From contig CM059575.1 in assembly GCA_030386875.1 (NCBI GenBank), forward strand, positions 45,662,859 to 45,726,858: a stretch of DNA of 64,000 bases, in the 5' to 3' direction. Made by a program: the position numbers and the translations under genes. This DNA comes from Morinoia aosen (Eukaryota > Arthropoda > Malacostraca > Amphipoda > Talitridae). A model generated the notes under the pieces. It was not told the origin of the DNA. It worked only from the letters and a program-made list of their open reading frames with translations, and ran no database searches. This document shows, piece by piece, positions 1-10,122 of this stretch (positions are counted from its first letter, which is position 1; the number at the start of each line of letters is the position of its first letter).

Positions 1-236
1 TGAGGCATACTAGGTGGTCCAACGATTCAAAATCATTGCTGATGACGCACCGTAGGTACGTTACCAACAATTTTATATAAAAAAGGATATCGAACGTTTT
101 TATTCAACTTCGATGTTAACACAGAATCATACACAGAACAGCGTACAGGCGTGGTTATAAACAAGAATTAGAGTTCTATTTGCATCGAACTTTGACACAT
201 CACTACCTTTCAAGGTTCATTTACCTCACGCAACAT
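1..236 (-). other. 3' noncoding tail of BEL/Pao element
   Basis: AT-rich sequence downstream (on the minus strand) of the BEL pol stop codon at 237. I see no ORF, polypurine tract or LTR. The 3' LTR of the BEL element presumably lies before position 1. Assignment rests only on its position next to the pol C-terminus. Confidence 0.4.
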
Positions 237-437
237 CTAATTGCAAGGCAACAGAACAAGCTTTGAAATTGGCCTGTGCAACAGAACAGAGGCGAAATTA
301 TTAAGGTTCGAATCTCTACATCTAGAGACCAACACACTAGCGGACCTTACCAGACCCTTCTTATCAGGAAAGGTTTGGATTACTCTACCTAGGGGCCAAT
401 GATTTCTAGGTAGTGATACGTCGCACACCAGAACAAT
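237..437 (-). pseudogene. pol: BEL/Pao pol C-terminal fragment (end of integrase)
   Basis: This minus-strand piece encodes the last part of a BEL/Pao polyprotein, with the family's C-terminal integrase motifs WPLGRV and RPISKLVLL just before the stop. The upstream part of the same gene resumes at 10357, 9.9 kb away, because a Gypsy element (440-10351) has inserted between codons. Removing the Gypsy element and one copy of the 5-bp target repeat joins the two parts in frame. The piece has no start of its own and would be read only as part of the interrupted gene. The remaining BEL gene is also frameshifted and internally deleted, so this is a pseudogene fragment. Confidence 0.85.
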
Positions 438-439
438 GT

Positions 440-668
440 ATGCGTAATCCGTATCTAAGGGTGGATATTGAGTAGACGAGAAGACTTCAACGTGTACTTG
501 ACGTAAAGAGGTAGTAGATCCAAATGCGCTCTGCAGCGCTGAGCATGGGGCATTTATACACACAAATTGCTGACTCAGCGGCGCACGACGCCTGAGACGC
601 ACCAGTCGTGGCACTGTACTTACGTACTAAACTACATGCGAGGATAAGTGCGTGTCCGTTTCGGCACA
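440..668 (-). repeat. 3' LTR of Gypsy-1
   Basis: 229-bp direct repeat identical to 10123-10351. On the minus strand it begins TGTGCCG and is preceded by the polypurine tract GGTGGGGGAGGTG (669-681). It supplies the transcript 3' end and polyadenylation region of the element. Confidence 0.93.
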
Positions 669-1902
669 CACCTCCCCCACCATACCTGGTTTATTACTTA
701 AATAGAAATAAATCGCTCAGAATTTAAAAGTCATAGCTCCAAAAATAACAAAGGTATCTAAAGGCGTAAAAGTATAATATTGGAAATTATTAATTTGTGG
801 CAAAAATAATATGCAAAGTGAAAATTGCAATATACCCCCACCAACGAAAGATAAGTTGAGCCGCAGGTAAATATTACAATAGTGAAAGATATTCTCGTTT
901 TGAAACAAAAACTGTATTGAAAAACGCACTAGTACAACAACAAGAATATATATATTGAAACAGAAAAACATCCGTAAATAAAAGTAAAACGCGTCGAAGT
1001 AAGTTCGACAAGAAGCGCAACACAACAATATCAGCGTACCGCAAAAATAGTTAAGACATTCAGAAATATTGTTCCAAAAAAATCTACGGTACAAGCTACC
1101 AACATTTAACTATCTTAGGTCGTTGAAAAACATCCGAAAGGAAACGTCGAGTGAAAAGAAAATAATTTAAAAAGACTAATGCATGAAGGAACAGCCTCAT
1201 TGTCAAAACATGTACGCACGATCGTACACCAAAAGGGAATAAGCAAATTCGCAAAAAAAAATTTTATTTTTGAACACAAAGAAAAAATTCCAAAAAAATC
1301 GTTTAAGCATCACGCATGTAGACAATTAAGTTTAATTAAACATCGCCTATATTAGTTACAACAATATTTGCCATGAAATCGCAATTACCGAATACATTTA
1401 ACCAAGAGAAACAGTTAAGTGCTAAATGCAGGAGAACTAAAATAGAAAATTGCATCGTTGAAAATAATAATTAAAATACTTTTTATTCAAACAAAATTGA
1501 AATAAAGATTTATGCGTACCATGAATTCGTAGTAAGAACATTACATTCGTGAAATATAAGAATAATCAACCATGAAAATAATTCCAGCGCATTGTCTATG
1601 AAATTTAGTTGATCAGAAAATCGCATAACATTTTTTTGAATTCGGAAACCAGTTAATACATACTGAGTTACGTGAACGTTAATATTTTTTGAATAACAAT
1701 GCTAAAAATTAGAAGGAATTACCACAAAAATAAAACTCGAATCAACTTAATACCTTATAACTAATTCCTGAGGTATATGTTAAACATAAAACTAGAATTC
1801 CGTTTTATAACGCATGAGAAAAATAGTGTCGCTTAGAAGACACGCAAAAAATAAAGTCCACATATTTAAAAAAAACAAGAAAAACACATGCTTCACTGAC
1901 AC
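669..1902 (-). other. Gypsy-1 3' untranslated region
   Basis: About 1.2 kb of very AT-rich sequence between the 3' LTR polypurine tract and the third ORF. The reading frames in it are low-complexity, Phe/Cys/Tyr-rich translations of AT-rich DNA and show no domain. I see no gene here. Confidence 0.6.
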
Positions 1903-2220
1903 CTAAACTTCGCTATTTGCTTGCAGGTGACGTAGCGGTTGGTCAGCGTTGCTCGATCTGAGCTGCTGACGACGGAGTAATGCATCTTCAGCGCGAAGGC
2001 GATCCGCCAGCAAGTTAAGTTCACGACGAAGATAGAGGAAGGAAACCCCTAATCCCAGAGTTAAAGGAAAGAGAAGGAGAATACCTAAATCAGAAATGCG
2101 GTCGGGAAGGATATCGACAAGGGCGTTTGCCTTCACCCAATCGGAGGACACTCTTCCCTGGTGTTGCTCCAGGGCATTAGTGAGTGCCTCCACCGACACA
2201 TGGGTCATCCTATTTCCCAT
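1903..2220 (-). CDS. Gypsy-1 ORF3, small membrane-anchored protein (env position)
   Basis: A 105-residue ORF lying downstream of pol, where errantivirus-type elements carry env. I chose the methionine at 2220 (MGNRM). The frame stays open upstream to 2292 and passes through a good splice acceptor (pyrimidine-rich tract then CAG at 2254-2252). Visible features are a polar N-terminal half, one strongly hydrophobic stretch of about 18 residues (ILLLFPLTLGLGVSFLYL) that could cross a membrane, then an Arg/Glu/Leu-rich amphipathic tail. There is no fusion peptide, furin site or cysteine pattern of a classical Env, and I recognise no family. Its survival in an otherwise intact young element suggests selection, but that is inference. 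Confidence 0.45.
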   Translation of the reverse strand: MGNRMTHVSVEALTNALEQHQGRVSSDWVKANALVDILPDRISDLGILLLFPLTLGLGVSFLYLRRELNLLADRLRAEDALLRRQQLRSSNADQPLRHLQANSEV

Positions 2221-2251
2221 CGTGGCGGGCAGGAACGTGAGCGTGCTCGGT

Positions 2252-2270
2252 CTGAAATTGAAACAAACAC
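2252..2270 (-). promoter_or_regulatory. Candidate splice acceptor before ORF3
   Basis: On the minus strand the sequence reads GTGTTTGTTTCAATTTCAG, a pyrimidine-rich tract ending in CAG, immediately upstream of the ORF3 coding frame. A spliced subgenomic RNA is how downstream ORFs of retroelements are usually expressed. Usage is not demonstrated. Confidence 0.4.
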
Positions 2271-2292
2271 AGAGTTCAATTAGCATGGCCAT

Positions 2293-2786
2293 ACAAAAAA
2301 ATTTTTATCAATCAATTATTATTACGTCAAATTAATTAAAGAAACCAATAGACACAGTTGGTGACAGCTGCTATGAGAGAAAAAAAAATAAAAACAAACA
2401 TCAAATCTGTACGTAGCTGATCCCACACGGCATCGACAGCTGCACCTATTTGCAAAACAATCGGGAGCCAGCCTTCGCTCCCACAGCAATGAGGGGCCGC
2501 GTTTCTAAACACAGGATGTTATTGAACCGAGCAAGCTGTTATTGAACTGAGCAAGGCTCTCGGGCAGATGTAAGCCTTGGTTGTAAAGTTAATGGGTACA
2601 GACTCAATCACGCCCGTAATAACACGGTACACCAAATACGAAACGAAAATATAAGGTAAATACATACGGTTATATAAGGAAAGTTCCAGTTAAAAATATA
2701 CGTAAAATTAACATCGAAACAAGAATCACACAATAGAATTATGTGGACCTAGTAACATCGTCAGTCGTACGTCGCATAGTTTTCAT
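2293..2786 (-). other. Gypsy-1 spacer between pol and ORF3
   Basis: About 490 bases of noncoding sequence on the minus strand between the pol stop and ORF3. I see no ORF of note and no recognisable repeat. Confidence 0.5.
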
Positions 2787-5700
2787 TCAACACTTTTTAC
2801 GTAAAAGTAGTACATGGTTTTTATTACTCCTGAATGTTTTATTGCCTATTTTGATTTCTACGTAATTTCGGTTAATTTTTGTTATAATACCTGGACCGTT
2901 CCAGGCTAGATCTAGCTTGTTTTTTCGCATGTGATTGCGCAATAAGACACGGTCATTGAGTTCAAAATTTTTATTTTTGCGTCGAAGGTTGTGATACATG
3001 GTTCTTTCACTGGTGTTATTTATTATTGTAGCTCTAACGTTTTCAACAATGCGGGCAGCTTCCTGAGCTCGGAATCTTATTATATCAACGTTCGTGTCGT
3101 GACTGTAATTAGGTTCGAAAGTTACAGCGCTAAAGCTCGGGCACGTATCGCGATTGAAAACAATGAACGAGGGTGTATCCCCCAATGTGGTATTTAAACT
3201 ATTGTTTATCGCGTTCTCTGTGCTGTTGAGGCACTGATCCCATTCCGTATGCGCTAACGAGTTAATGTATAGTTTTAATAAATTCGTAATTTTGCGATTA
3301 TTACGTTCAACAATAGCGTTACTGTGAGGACTCCAAGGGAGGACCTCTTTTTTCGCAATACAATGAATTTGAGAGAATTTTTTAACTGCCGCAGACTTAA
3401 ATTCAAGAGCTTGGTCACTTAGGAGTGTTTTAGGATAGCCAAAGGTTGAGAAGCAGCTGTCCAGACAAGAGACAACTGTATCTGCTAATCGATCTGCTGT
3501 CGCGTAAAGCTTACAGTAACGCGAAAATAAATCTATCACAATGAGAATATATTTATTTTGCTGATCTGTGACAGGTAGAGGACCAAGGAAGTCCATTGAT
3601 ACCACCTCGAACGGTTCTTTAGCGATGGGAGCGTCTAATATTTTAATAGGTACAGTACAGTTGGCTTTGAGAATCTTACATACATCACACATTTTGACAA
3701 ATTGACGGATTATACTCGTTTCTAATAAATGAAAATAACGCAACTTAAATTTAAACAACGTATGCGTGGCATCAGTATGGTACAAGGAATGGATACTCAG
3801 CACCGCCTTGTGCATGAGCGACGTCGGTATAACCGAAGTGAGAATAGTACTTTCCCTAGAGTCTATTTGTCGTCGTCTATACAGTATGTCGTTTAGAATT
3901 AAGTATTTTTGTAAGTCAGGGATCGTAGACTGTCTACGAGATAGTAATGCGTCCCTAACTTCAGAACAGAATGGGTCGAGTTGTTGCTCATTTCGAAATT
4001 CGTCTAAAGTCCATGATACGTCTTTTAACTGAGGTACGTAGTCAATCAGTCGGGGTTTTTCAGTTGATTCTGGCGCCACTTGATTTGAGGGCGTCGTGTC
4101 TGTATCGTCTACGTCGGCGGTCAGTGCACCACGGCGTGTAGTCACTGGGAAAGCGTCGACCTCATTGAACTCTGCACACTCTTCGAGATCTGAGATAGTT
4201 AGATGCTGGGGTAATCTACTTAGGCAATCTGCAATTAGATTCTGTTTCCCGGGGAAATATTTTACTACGGGTTCGAAGTGTTGAACTGTTAGACACCATC
4301 TAGACATAGCAGAATCGTCAGGAAGCTTTTTGAAAAACAAGGGCTGTAAGGGTTTGTGGTCTGTGTATAAATAGATCGGATATCCAAGAATGAGATATTT
4401 AAATGCTTTCAGCGCGCTTACAATTGCTAAGAACTCTTTTTTCGTCGTTGAATAGCGCTTTTCTGTTGAATTCAAACTTTTACTGTAGTATGCAATAGCC
4501 TTCATGGATTTTTTTGAATCATTATCTTGTTGCAAAAGTACTGCTCCAATGCCATAGTTTGAAGCATCTGTAAATACATGAAAAGGCTTGGAAAAATCAG
4601 AATGCTTTAAAACGGTATCTGATGTTAAGACAGATTTAATCTTTTCAAAAGCTTTCTGACATTCAGGCGTCCAGATAAATTCAACGTTTTTTCGTAACAA
4701 TTGATAGAGAGGATATGAAATTGAACCAAACATCGGGATGTGATTGCGGAAATAGTTCGCCACACCTAGAAAACTTTGTAGTTCTTTCACATTTTTTGGA
4801 ATCGGGAATTTTTGTAGTTTTTCCGATTCTTTGCAACGGATTCCGTCTGCCGACACAATGTGTCCAAGATATTCAATTGAGCTTTTTAGAAAATGACATT
4901 TTTCAAGTTTAAGGGACAGATTTCCACTACGTAGCTTCTCAAAAACACTCTGTAAATCCTTCAGATGTTGGTTCATGGATTTGGAGAACACTAGTATATC
5001 ATCAAGGAATACAAAACATAATTTACCGATGATATTTGCAAGAACAGAAGAAATTATTCTTTGAAAAACTGATGGACTCGAGGATAACCCGAATGGCAAC
5101 CTCTTGAACTGAAATTTCTCGTAACCGATACTGAACGCGGTGAATTTACGGCATTTTTCTTCCAACTCGACCTGATGGAAGGCAGAGCGGAGATCAAGAC
5201 TTGAAAAAATGCTATTACCACCTAAGGAATAAAGAACTTCGTCAATGCGTGGAATTGGGTAACTTTCCTTGATAATTATTTTATTGAGTTCACGAAAATC
5301 TATGACGGGTCGAATCTCGCCCGACTTCTTTTTCACAACGATTAAAGGAAAATTATACTCTGAACTTGAAGGCTCGATAATTCCTTGATTCAACATCTGT
5401 TTATTGGCTTCCAATAATTCATTTTGATACTTATGTGGAATTCGATATGGAGGGATGTTAAGTACTGGAGCATCAGGTTTTAATTCAATAGCATGTCGCA
5501 TGACATTCGTGACTGCAATAGTTTCGCCTTCTAGAGTAATTACGTCTCTAAAATTGTTTAATAAATTCATCAGTAATGGTTTAGCATCACCATTTTCACA
5601 ATTTACATCGTCACACGTCAGAGGACGTCTCTCGTTACTACCTCCCTCTGATACAACATCTTTGCCTGCATGAATTCCCACTTCATCAACACGATTATCG

Positions 5701-7118
5701 TTACCACAATGCCTCGTTTCTGCAGATACTAAACCAACGTCTTTACCAGAGATGGTATTGAAACTTCCACCATTAACACTGTCGACTTTGGGTAGATCCG
5801 CATTATCGTGGGCATCGCACAAATTTGCATCTCGCACAGCTTCGTGCACGGTAGACATGTAAATCTCGTGTTCAATTTCCTTGTCGTCAATTTCTTCAAT
5901 CGTACTTAACATCGTATTGTCGCTCAAATATACCACGTCCTCCGAGACGTTCAAAAGCATTACAGGTACAAAACCGTTTGACCTGATGTCCACAACTGAT
6001 TCGGCGACATAAATACCATTCGCGAGAATTGTTTTATTCATAATATACCTTCCGGGCTTAGCCTTTTTGACATACCCATTAATAACACGTAAACAATTTC
6101 TCGGTATTTCCACTGCTCCACAGTGAACGACTATTTCTCGTTTTCTTCTATATTTCAAACCTCTCGCATGTTCCTTAGTTTCTCTTATTTTCTTCGCATG
6201 CGTTTCATTTTTTATCTTCCCATTATTTTCTCGCCCTGCCGTTGGGCTTGGGGTACCCCTCTCTTCTGCAGTATTTATCTCTAGGCTATTTCCTTGCCTA
6301 CCGCCATTCTCTTGGCCTGTAATTCTTGTTTCCTTCTGCTTCAGCAGATACTTCTTAATACGCCTCCTACCGGCAAGCACGTCAGCCATTAGGCATTCTG
6401 GTTTACTTATAGTATTCATAAATAGCTCCTTTCTACTTCGCTCGTGCAATTCCTGCACATCATGAAACGGTACTTTAACTCCGTCAAGAACGATAAAACC
6501 TTCTTTGAAATTTAGCACGGCGTCTTGCAAAATATCTCTGCCAAGGATCACGTCATATTTAAATTCGGCATCCTTCAAAATCAAAGCGCTGGTATTAATT
6601 TCCTTACTATTAGGCAGCGTAATACAAAGATCGAGTTCTCCTGATACTTGGCTTTTTGAATTGACACCGCTGATACTCAGAGCACTGGGCTTAATTTGCT
6701 CGTTTATACCTTTTAAATTCCGGTAACTCACTAAACATCTGTCGCTACCGCTGTCGATTAGAGCGCTCATCAATTTGTTATCATGACGTAATATAATTGT
6801 AGGCTTCTTAGAACGCCGTAATGAAAATAAACCATCGCTTTCTTTCCTTAAACGACCTTCTTTCATTATCGTCGCTGACAAACAAACTTCTACAGGTAGT
6901 TCAGAATTTGCACCTACATCAAGTTCTTGTTCACCTAGTAATTCGAATTTATTTTTACACAAGAAAAGCGGATCCACCACAGAAGTCGACTGTATAATAG
7001 TATCTGGTTCCAATACCACAATTTTTTTGACGGGGATAGCAGCTCCAACCCCGGGCACAGGCAACTCCTTCTCTACTGCAAGACACTCTGAATTTCCCGA
7101 TTTTTCCTTGTCTACTCT
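2787..7118 (-). CDS. pol: Gypsy-1 Pol polyprotein (protease-RT-RNase H-integrase)
   Basis: Open frame of 1,444 codons when read from the -1 frameshift point at 7118. It has no usable ATG at its start, so expression by frameshift from gag is likely. Domain order: retropepsin with ALIDSGSD near residue 120; reverse transcriptase with FLDDILVFS; RNase H with FTDASNYGIGAVLLQ; the integrase zinc region, with CDVC as its cysteine pair; and an integrase core with SMDFLGP, SDQALEF and AIVERNNR as the D-D-E triad. The C-terminus has a basic tail and no chromodomain that I can see. Length and order fit Ty3/Gypsy Pol, and no internal stop is present. It makes double-stranded cDNA from the element RNA in Gag particles and inserts it into chromatin. 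Confidence 0.93.
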   Translation of the reverse strand, partial: RVDKEKSGNSECLAVEKELPVPGVGAAIPVKKIVVLEPDTIIQSTSVVDPLFLCKNKFELLGEQELDVGANSELPVEVCLSATIMKEGRLRKESDGLFSLRRSKKPTIILRHDNKLMSALIDSGSDRCLVSYRNLKGINEQIKPSALSISGVNSKSQVSGELDLCITLPNSKEINTSALILKDAEFKYDVILGRDILQDAVLNFKEGFIVLDGVKVPFHDVQELHERSRKELFMNTISKPECLMADVLAGRRRIKKYLLKQKETRITGQENGGRQGNSLEINTAEERGTPSPTAGRENNGKIKNETHAKKIRETKEHARGLKYRRKREIVVHCGAVEIPRNCLRVINGYVKKAKPGRYIMNKTILANGIYVAESVVDIRSNGFVPVMLLNVSEDVVYLSDNTMLSTIEEIDDKEIEHEIYMSTVHEAVRDANLCDAHDNADLPKVDSVNGGSFNTISGKDVGLVSAETRHCGNDNRVDEVGIHAGKDVVSEGGSNERRPLTCDDVNCENGDAKPLLMNLLNNFRDVITLEGETIAVTNVMRHAIELKPDAPVLNIPPYRIPHKYQNELLEANKQMLNQGIIEPSSSEYNFPLIVVKKKSGEIRPVIDFRELNKIIIKESYPIPRIDEVLYSLGGNSIFSSLDLRSAFHQVELEEKCRKFTAFSIGYEKFQFKRLPFGLSSSPSVFQRIISSVLANIIGKLCFVFLDDILVFSKSMNQHLKDLQSVFEKLRSGNLSLKLEKCHFLKSSIEYLGHIVSADGIRCKESEKLQKFPIPKNVKELQSFLGVANYFRNHIPMFGSISYPLYQLLRKNVEFIWTPECQKAFEKIKSVLTSDTVLKHSDFSKPFHVFTDASNYGIGAVLLQQDNDSKKSMKAIAYYSKSLNSTEKRYSTTKKEFLAIVSALKAFKYLILGYPIYLYTDHKPLQPLFFKKLPDDSAMSRWCLTVQHFEPVVKYFPGKQNLIADCLSRLPQHLTISDLEECAEFNEVDAFPVTTRRGALTADVDDTDTTPSNQVAPESTEKPRLIDYVPQLKDVSWTLDEFRNEQQLDPFCSEVRDALLSRRQSTIPDLQKYLILNDILYRRRQIDSRESTILTSVIPTSLMHKAVLSIHSLYHTDATHTLFKFKLRYFHLLETSIIRQFVKMCDVCKILKANCTVPIKILDAPIAKEPFEVVSMDFLGPLPVTDQQNKYILIVIDLFSRYCKLYATADRLADTVVSCLDSCFSTFGYPKTLLSDQALEFKSAAVKKFSQIHCIAKKEVLPWSPHSNAIVERNNRKITNLLKLYINSLAHTEWDQCLNSTENAINNSLNTTLGDTPSFIVFNRDTCPSFSAVTFEPNYSHDTNVDIIRFRAQEAARIVENVRATIINNTSERTMYHNLRRKNKNFELNDRVLLRNHMRKNKLDLAWNGPGIITKINRNYVEIKIGNKTFRSNKNHVLLLRKKC

Positions 7119-8554
7119 AAAAAATCTTCACCCTCGCAAGATGCAGCGTAGTACGCCTCACCTCGTCCTCTACTCCGACCCCGCGAAAGACATTCGCGTG
7201 CAAAATGGCCCGTCTTCCCACAAGTGTAGCAAGCATGGCCTCGAAAATTAGATTTGCTTTGGCCTCTTTTACTCGTGCACACACTTTGAACATGACCTGC
7301 GGTATTGCACAGTGAACAAAACGACTTAGATTTATCATTATTAGTCTGTTGTGGGTTTACCACCTGAGCCTCGTGACACTCCAAAGAACCTAAAGGTCTA
7401 TCTCCGAAGTAAGCATGCTGTCTTCCCCTTGGAAATCTAGCAGGTCTCCAATTGCTTCTAAAAAATGGTCTCCGACCCTGAAATCGTCGGCTGGTATTTT
7501 GTGATGCATAGAAGACCTCGGAGGACGAATCCTTCTCATCCCACTCTCCCTCTTCAGGCACGACCGCTAGATAAGTCTCTCGGGTTTGATACGGGTAATG
7601 GGTATTATTTTTGCGCGCAAGTATTTCTCTCCCCTCAGGGTTATTACGCACAGCGGAAACTAGACGAGCTAAAAGCTCCTCTGAACTTAGGAATGGTCGT
7701 GAAAATATTTTTTTACAGAAATTCTCTTCCAATAATGGAGCAAGGATTGCTGTAGCAAGGCTGAAAACAACTAGATCTCCAGAGAATTTTTTCAACTCGT
7801 TTTGATTTGTACTAGCAGTTACAAATGGATGTCTTTGTATTGCTACTTCATTACTATTAAGAATATGATCACTCAAATTTCTTATTTTTGACATTGCCAT
7901 AACCAATTGAGCAGACAATCCTTCGTTTCGTAACAGTCGTAGCTGGTTCAGGTCGCAAGCCAAGGCATGTACAGAGCGTTCACCTTTCGCTACGTAGATG
8001 TCATCGAGAATATCGATAACTTGATCAAATGAATAATTAATAGCAGGGTCTACTAATTTTGTGACGACGCCATTAAAGTCGCCTACGCTCTTGTGTGCAC
8101 TGCGCACAAGTAGCTCTTTTTTGGCGTCATCTGAAGTGACGTCGGGTAATAAACACATGTATGATTTAAGATTGGCCACATGCGTTCGAAAACTTTTCGT
8201 TTCAGAGAAAATCGGATCTCTGACCCTCTGACGGCCCTTAAATAGAGGTAGCTCTGCACTGGACAAAATAGTACTGCCCCTTTGTAACGTGGATGTTACA
8301 CCACCACCTGTCATCGGTCCGCTAGAGGACGTCATTGTACTAACACTCGGCATACTGAACGACACGGTCTGCGTGCTAACCGTGGTCGTAATTACTGTCG
8401 TGGTCTGTGGTCCAGACATAGTCACACTTGTTGGAGTATGTGCGCACGTACCAGGTAACGTACCACTAAATGCTGGAACAGAAACTCTACCGCTACCAGT
8501 AATTATACTCGTCGAACGGATAAATTCAGGATCGGAGTCAGAATCTCCCATCAC
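7112..8554 (-). CDS. gag: Gypsy-1 Gag
   Basis: A 480-residue Gag starting at the ATG at 8554. The N-terminus is Ser/Thr-rich and probably disordered (residues 1-90). A capsid-like helical region follows, then an Arg-rich linker, and two nucleocapsid zinc knuckles near the C-terminus: CSLCNTAGHVQSVC, which fits CX2CX4HX4C, and CYTCGKTGHFAREC (CX2CX4HX4C). It ends in an acidic tail and a TAG stop at 7112-7114. The T TTT TTA slippery heptamer sits just six bases before the stop. Gag forms the virus-like particle and packages the element RNA in the cytoplasm. The frame is intact. Confidence 0.92.
   Translation of the reverse strand: MMGDSDSDPEFIRSTSIITGSGRVSVPAFSGTLPGTCAHTPTSVTMSGPQTTTVITTTVSTQTVSFSMPSVSTMTSSSGPMTGGGVTSTLQRGSTILSSAELPLFKGRQRVRDPIFSETKSFRTHVANLKSYMCLLPDVTSDDAKKELLVRSAHKSVGDFNGVVTKLVDPAINYSFDQVIDILDDIYVAKGERSVHALACDLNQLRLLRNEGLSAQLVMAMSKIRNLSDHILNSNEVAIQRHPFVTASTNQNELKKFSGDLVVFSLATAILAPLLEENFCKKIFSRPFLSSEELLARLVSAVRNNPEGREILARKNNTHYPYQTRETYLAVVPEEGEWDEKDSSSEVFYASQNTSRRFQGRRPFFRSNWRPARFPRGRQHAYFGDRPLGSLECHEAQVVNPQQTNNDKSKSFCSLCNTAGHVQSVCTSKRGQSKSNFRGHACYTCGKTGHFARECLSRGRSRGRGEAYYAASCEGEDFLE
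7118..7124 (-). promoter_or_regulatory. -1 ribosomal frameshift slippery site (gag/pol)
   Basis: The minus strand reads GA T TTT TTA GAG TAG in the gag frame, an exact X XXY YYZ heptamer (UUUUUUA, the type used by HIV-1) two codons before the gag stop. Slipping back one base enters the pol frame, which is then open for 1,444 codons. Position, phase and the missing pol ATG all agree. I could not evaluate a downstream stimulatory RNA structure. Confidence 0.8.
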
Positions 8555-10122
8555 TTATTAAACAAGAAAACAGCAAAAACGCAAAACTCAATTTTAACAA
8601 TCCCATTCACCGACGCAGAATTTCTACGCCGCAAAAAAAAACGCTTGACACCGAATAATCTCAAAATCCTATCACTCAAAAATAATTTGAACGACGCGAC
8701 AGCGCGTTAAAAATCTATCTCTCAAAATGTATGTGATCCCACCGTAAGAATTAACCTCACGGTACTAACTACAATAAAATTATCGTCAATATAAATACCA
8801 AAATCAATATGCTATCGCAGCAATTCACCTAAACACAATACCAAACAATACCTTTATACAATAATATTCGCACCGCCACCAAAAAAGTTTTTTAAAACGA
8901 AACGATCATTATTACAGAGCATCCAATTACTACAAAATCAAATGAGCGTTCGGCAGCAAACCACTAACTATTTTTTAAAAATGAATTACCGTAATGTCTT
9001 CTTTGATCTCACAAAATAACGTAATCAATTTACTTACAAGGTAATACTTCTACACGATTCCAATGTTATTAGTCACTCAATAACCAATTTATCGAAAAGA
9101 ACTAGACGGAGAGAAAAAAAATGACTGACCTAGTCACACAGATTATATCCTAAAAATGCAAGAAAAATTTTATAGTTACACGATCACTTAACTGATAACT
9201 CAGCAACGCCGTGCAGTAGCCACAGGGAGCAGGCAGAACAGCTACAGCTGATGCCAAGGACGCCCAAGTAGACTGCCCAGCAACAGTAGCACCAGACGCG
9301 GCGCCGATCTCAAGGTCGTCTCCGTAGCACAGGCACAGCACAGCAAGATGTCGAGAGTGCCGGATGCCAAGGTGGTACAGGTAGCGCCGACACACAGCGT
9401 AGCAGTAGGTTGTAGCACGTAGCACGTCTCTAGTATTTTTTACGTATGTTCACGTTTCCTGAATGTGCGTAATTGCACAGATCACTGTTTATTTATACGT
9501 ATTAATAACGGAACACAGTTTCTTTAAAAACTCGAGTAAAGACACTTGGGTATGCAATCTAGTTATCACATACACGTTTCACAATGTTCTCGAAGTTGTA
9601 GTATCACAGTAAATGTTCGTAGAATTTTATGAACACAACCACTGATGCATTCAACTGGTAATTGACCACGTTACTTTTTCCGATGGAAATTTACGCACAA
9701 TTTTATGACGCACTGATCTCCTTCTTGCTCCAGGTCGACACGCGCTTTGTAGGGCACTCCTACGGGTATATCGAAATTCAATAGGTAAGAATCCAGCATA
9801 TCTTTCTCAGGAACACGTTTCACCATGAACTTAAAAACATTGTTATATACTTGCGGTGCTTCCTCAATTTCTCTTCCCGTTGCTTTAGATTCCTCCATAA
9901 TAATATTGACGCTTGATCCAAAAGATTCTCTTCACACGAAGCGATGAGCAGTCCTCCACACTACGAGAAGTTCCGTAAAAACACGATCGAAGTAGAGTCA
10001 CCGACGAAGCTTTTGACTCAATCTTCCGTTCCCTTCAATCACAGAAGTCACTGAACCACGTTTATAGCACAAGTCGCAATATTACAACACTTCGTGGGTA
10101 CGTAATCAACTGATCCACCAGT
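8555..10122 (-). other. Gypsy-1 long 5' leader
   Basis: About 1.57 kb between the 5' LTR and the gag ATG, unusually long for a Gypsy leader. It contains the 75-codon ORF at 9671-9898 described separately. The rest is AT-rich without other features, except a GC-rich block at 9200-9420 that gives a low-complexity open frame I do not believe. Confidence 0.6.
9671..9898 (-). CDS. Gypsy-1 leader ORF, 75 residues, unknown function
   Basis: ATG at 9898, TAA at 9671-9673, on the element RNA upstream of gag. The protein is charged and looks globular: acidic N-terminus (MEESKATGREIEEAP), a middle with alternating hydrophobic residues suggesting beta structure, and a basic end (FHRKK). I recognise no family. 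A GT dinucleotide (9674-9673) overlaps the stop codon in the context AAAAA|GTAACG. Splicing from there to the acceptor at 2252 would fuse this ORF in frame to ORF3. The donor is weak at +5. The alternative is a free-standing upstream ORF that dampens or regulates gag translation. Confidence 0.4.
   Translation of the reverse strand: MEESKATGREIEEAPQVYNNVFKFMVKRVPEKDMLDSYLLNFDIPVGVPYKARVDLEQEGDQCVIKLCVNFHRKK

Noticed and set aside
717-1094. 125-codon minus-strand ORF in the Gypsy-1 3' region
   Set aside because: Phe/Tyr/Cys-rich translation of AT-rich DNA without motif or sensible composition.
9150-9425. 91-codon ORF in the Gypsy-1 leader
   Set aside because: Lies in a GC-rich block with repeated CAG/GTAGC words; composition looks like chance and no domain is visible.
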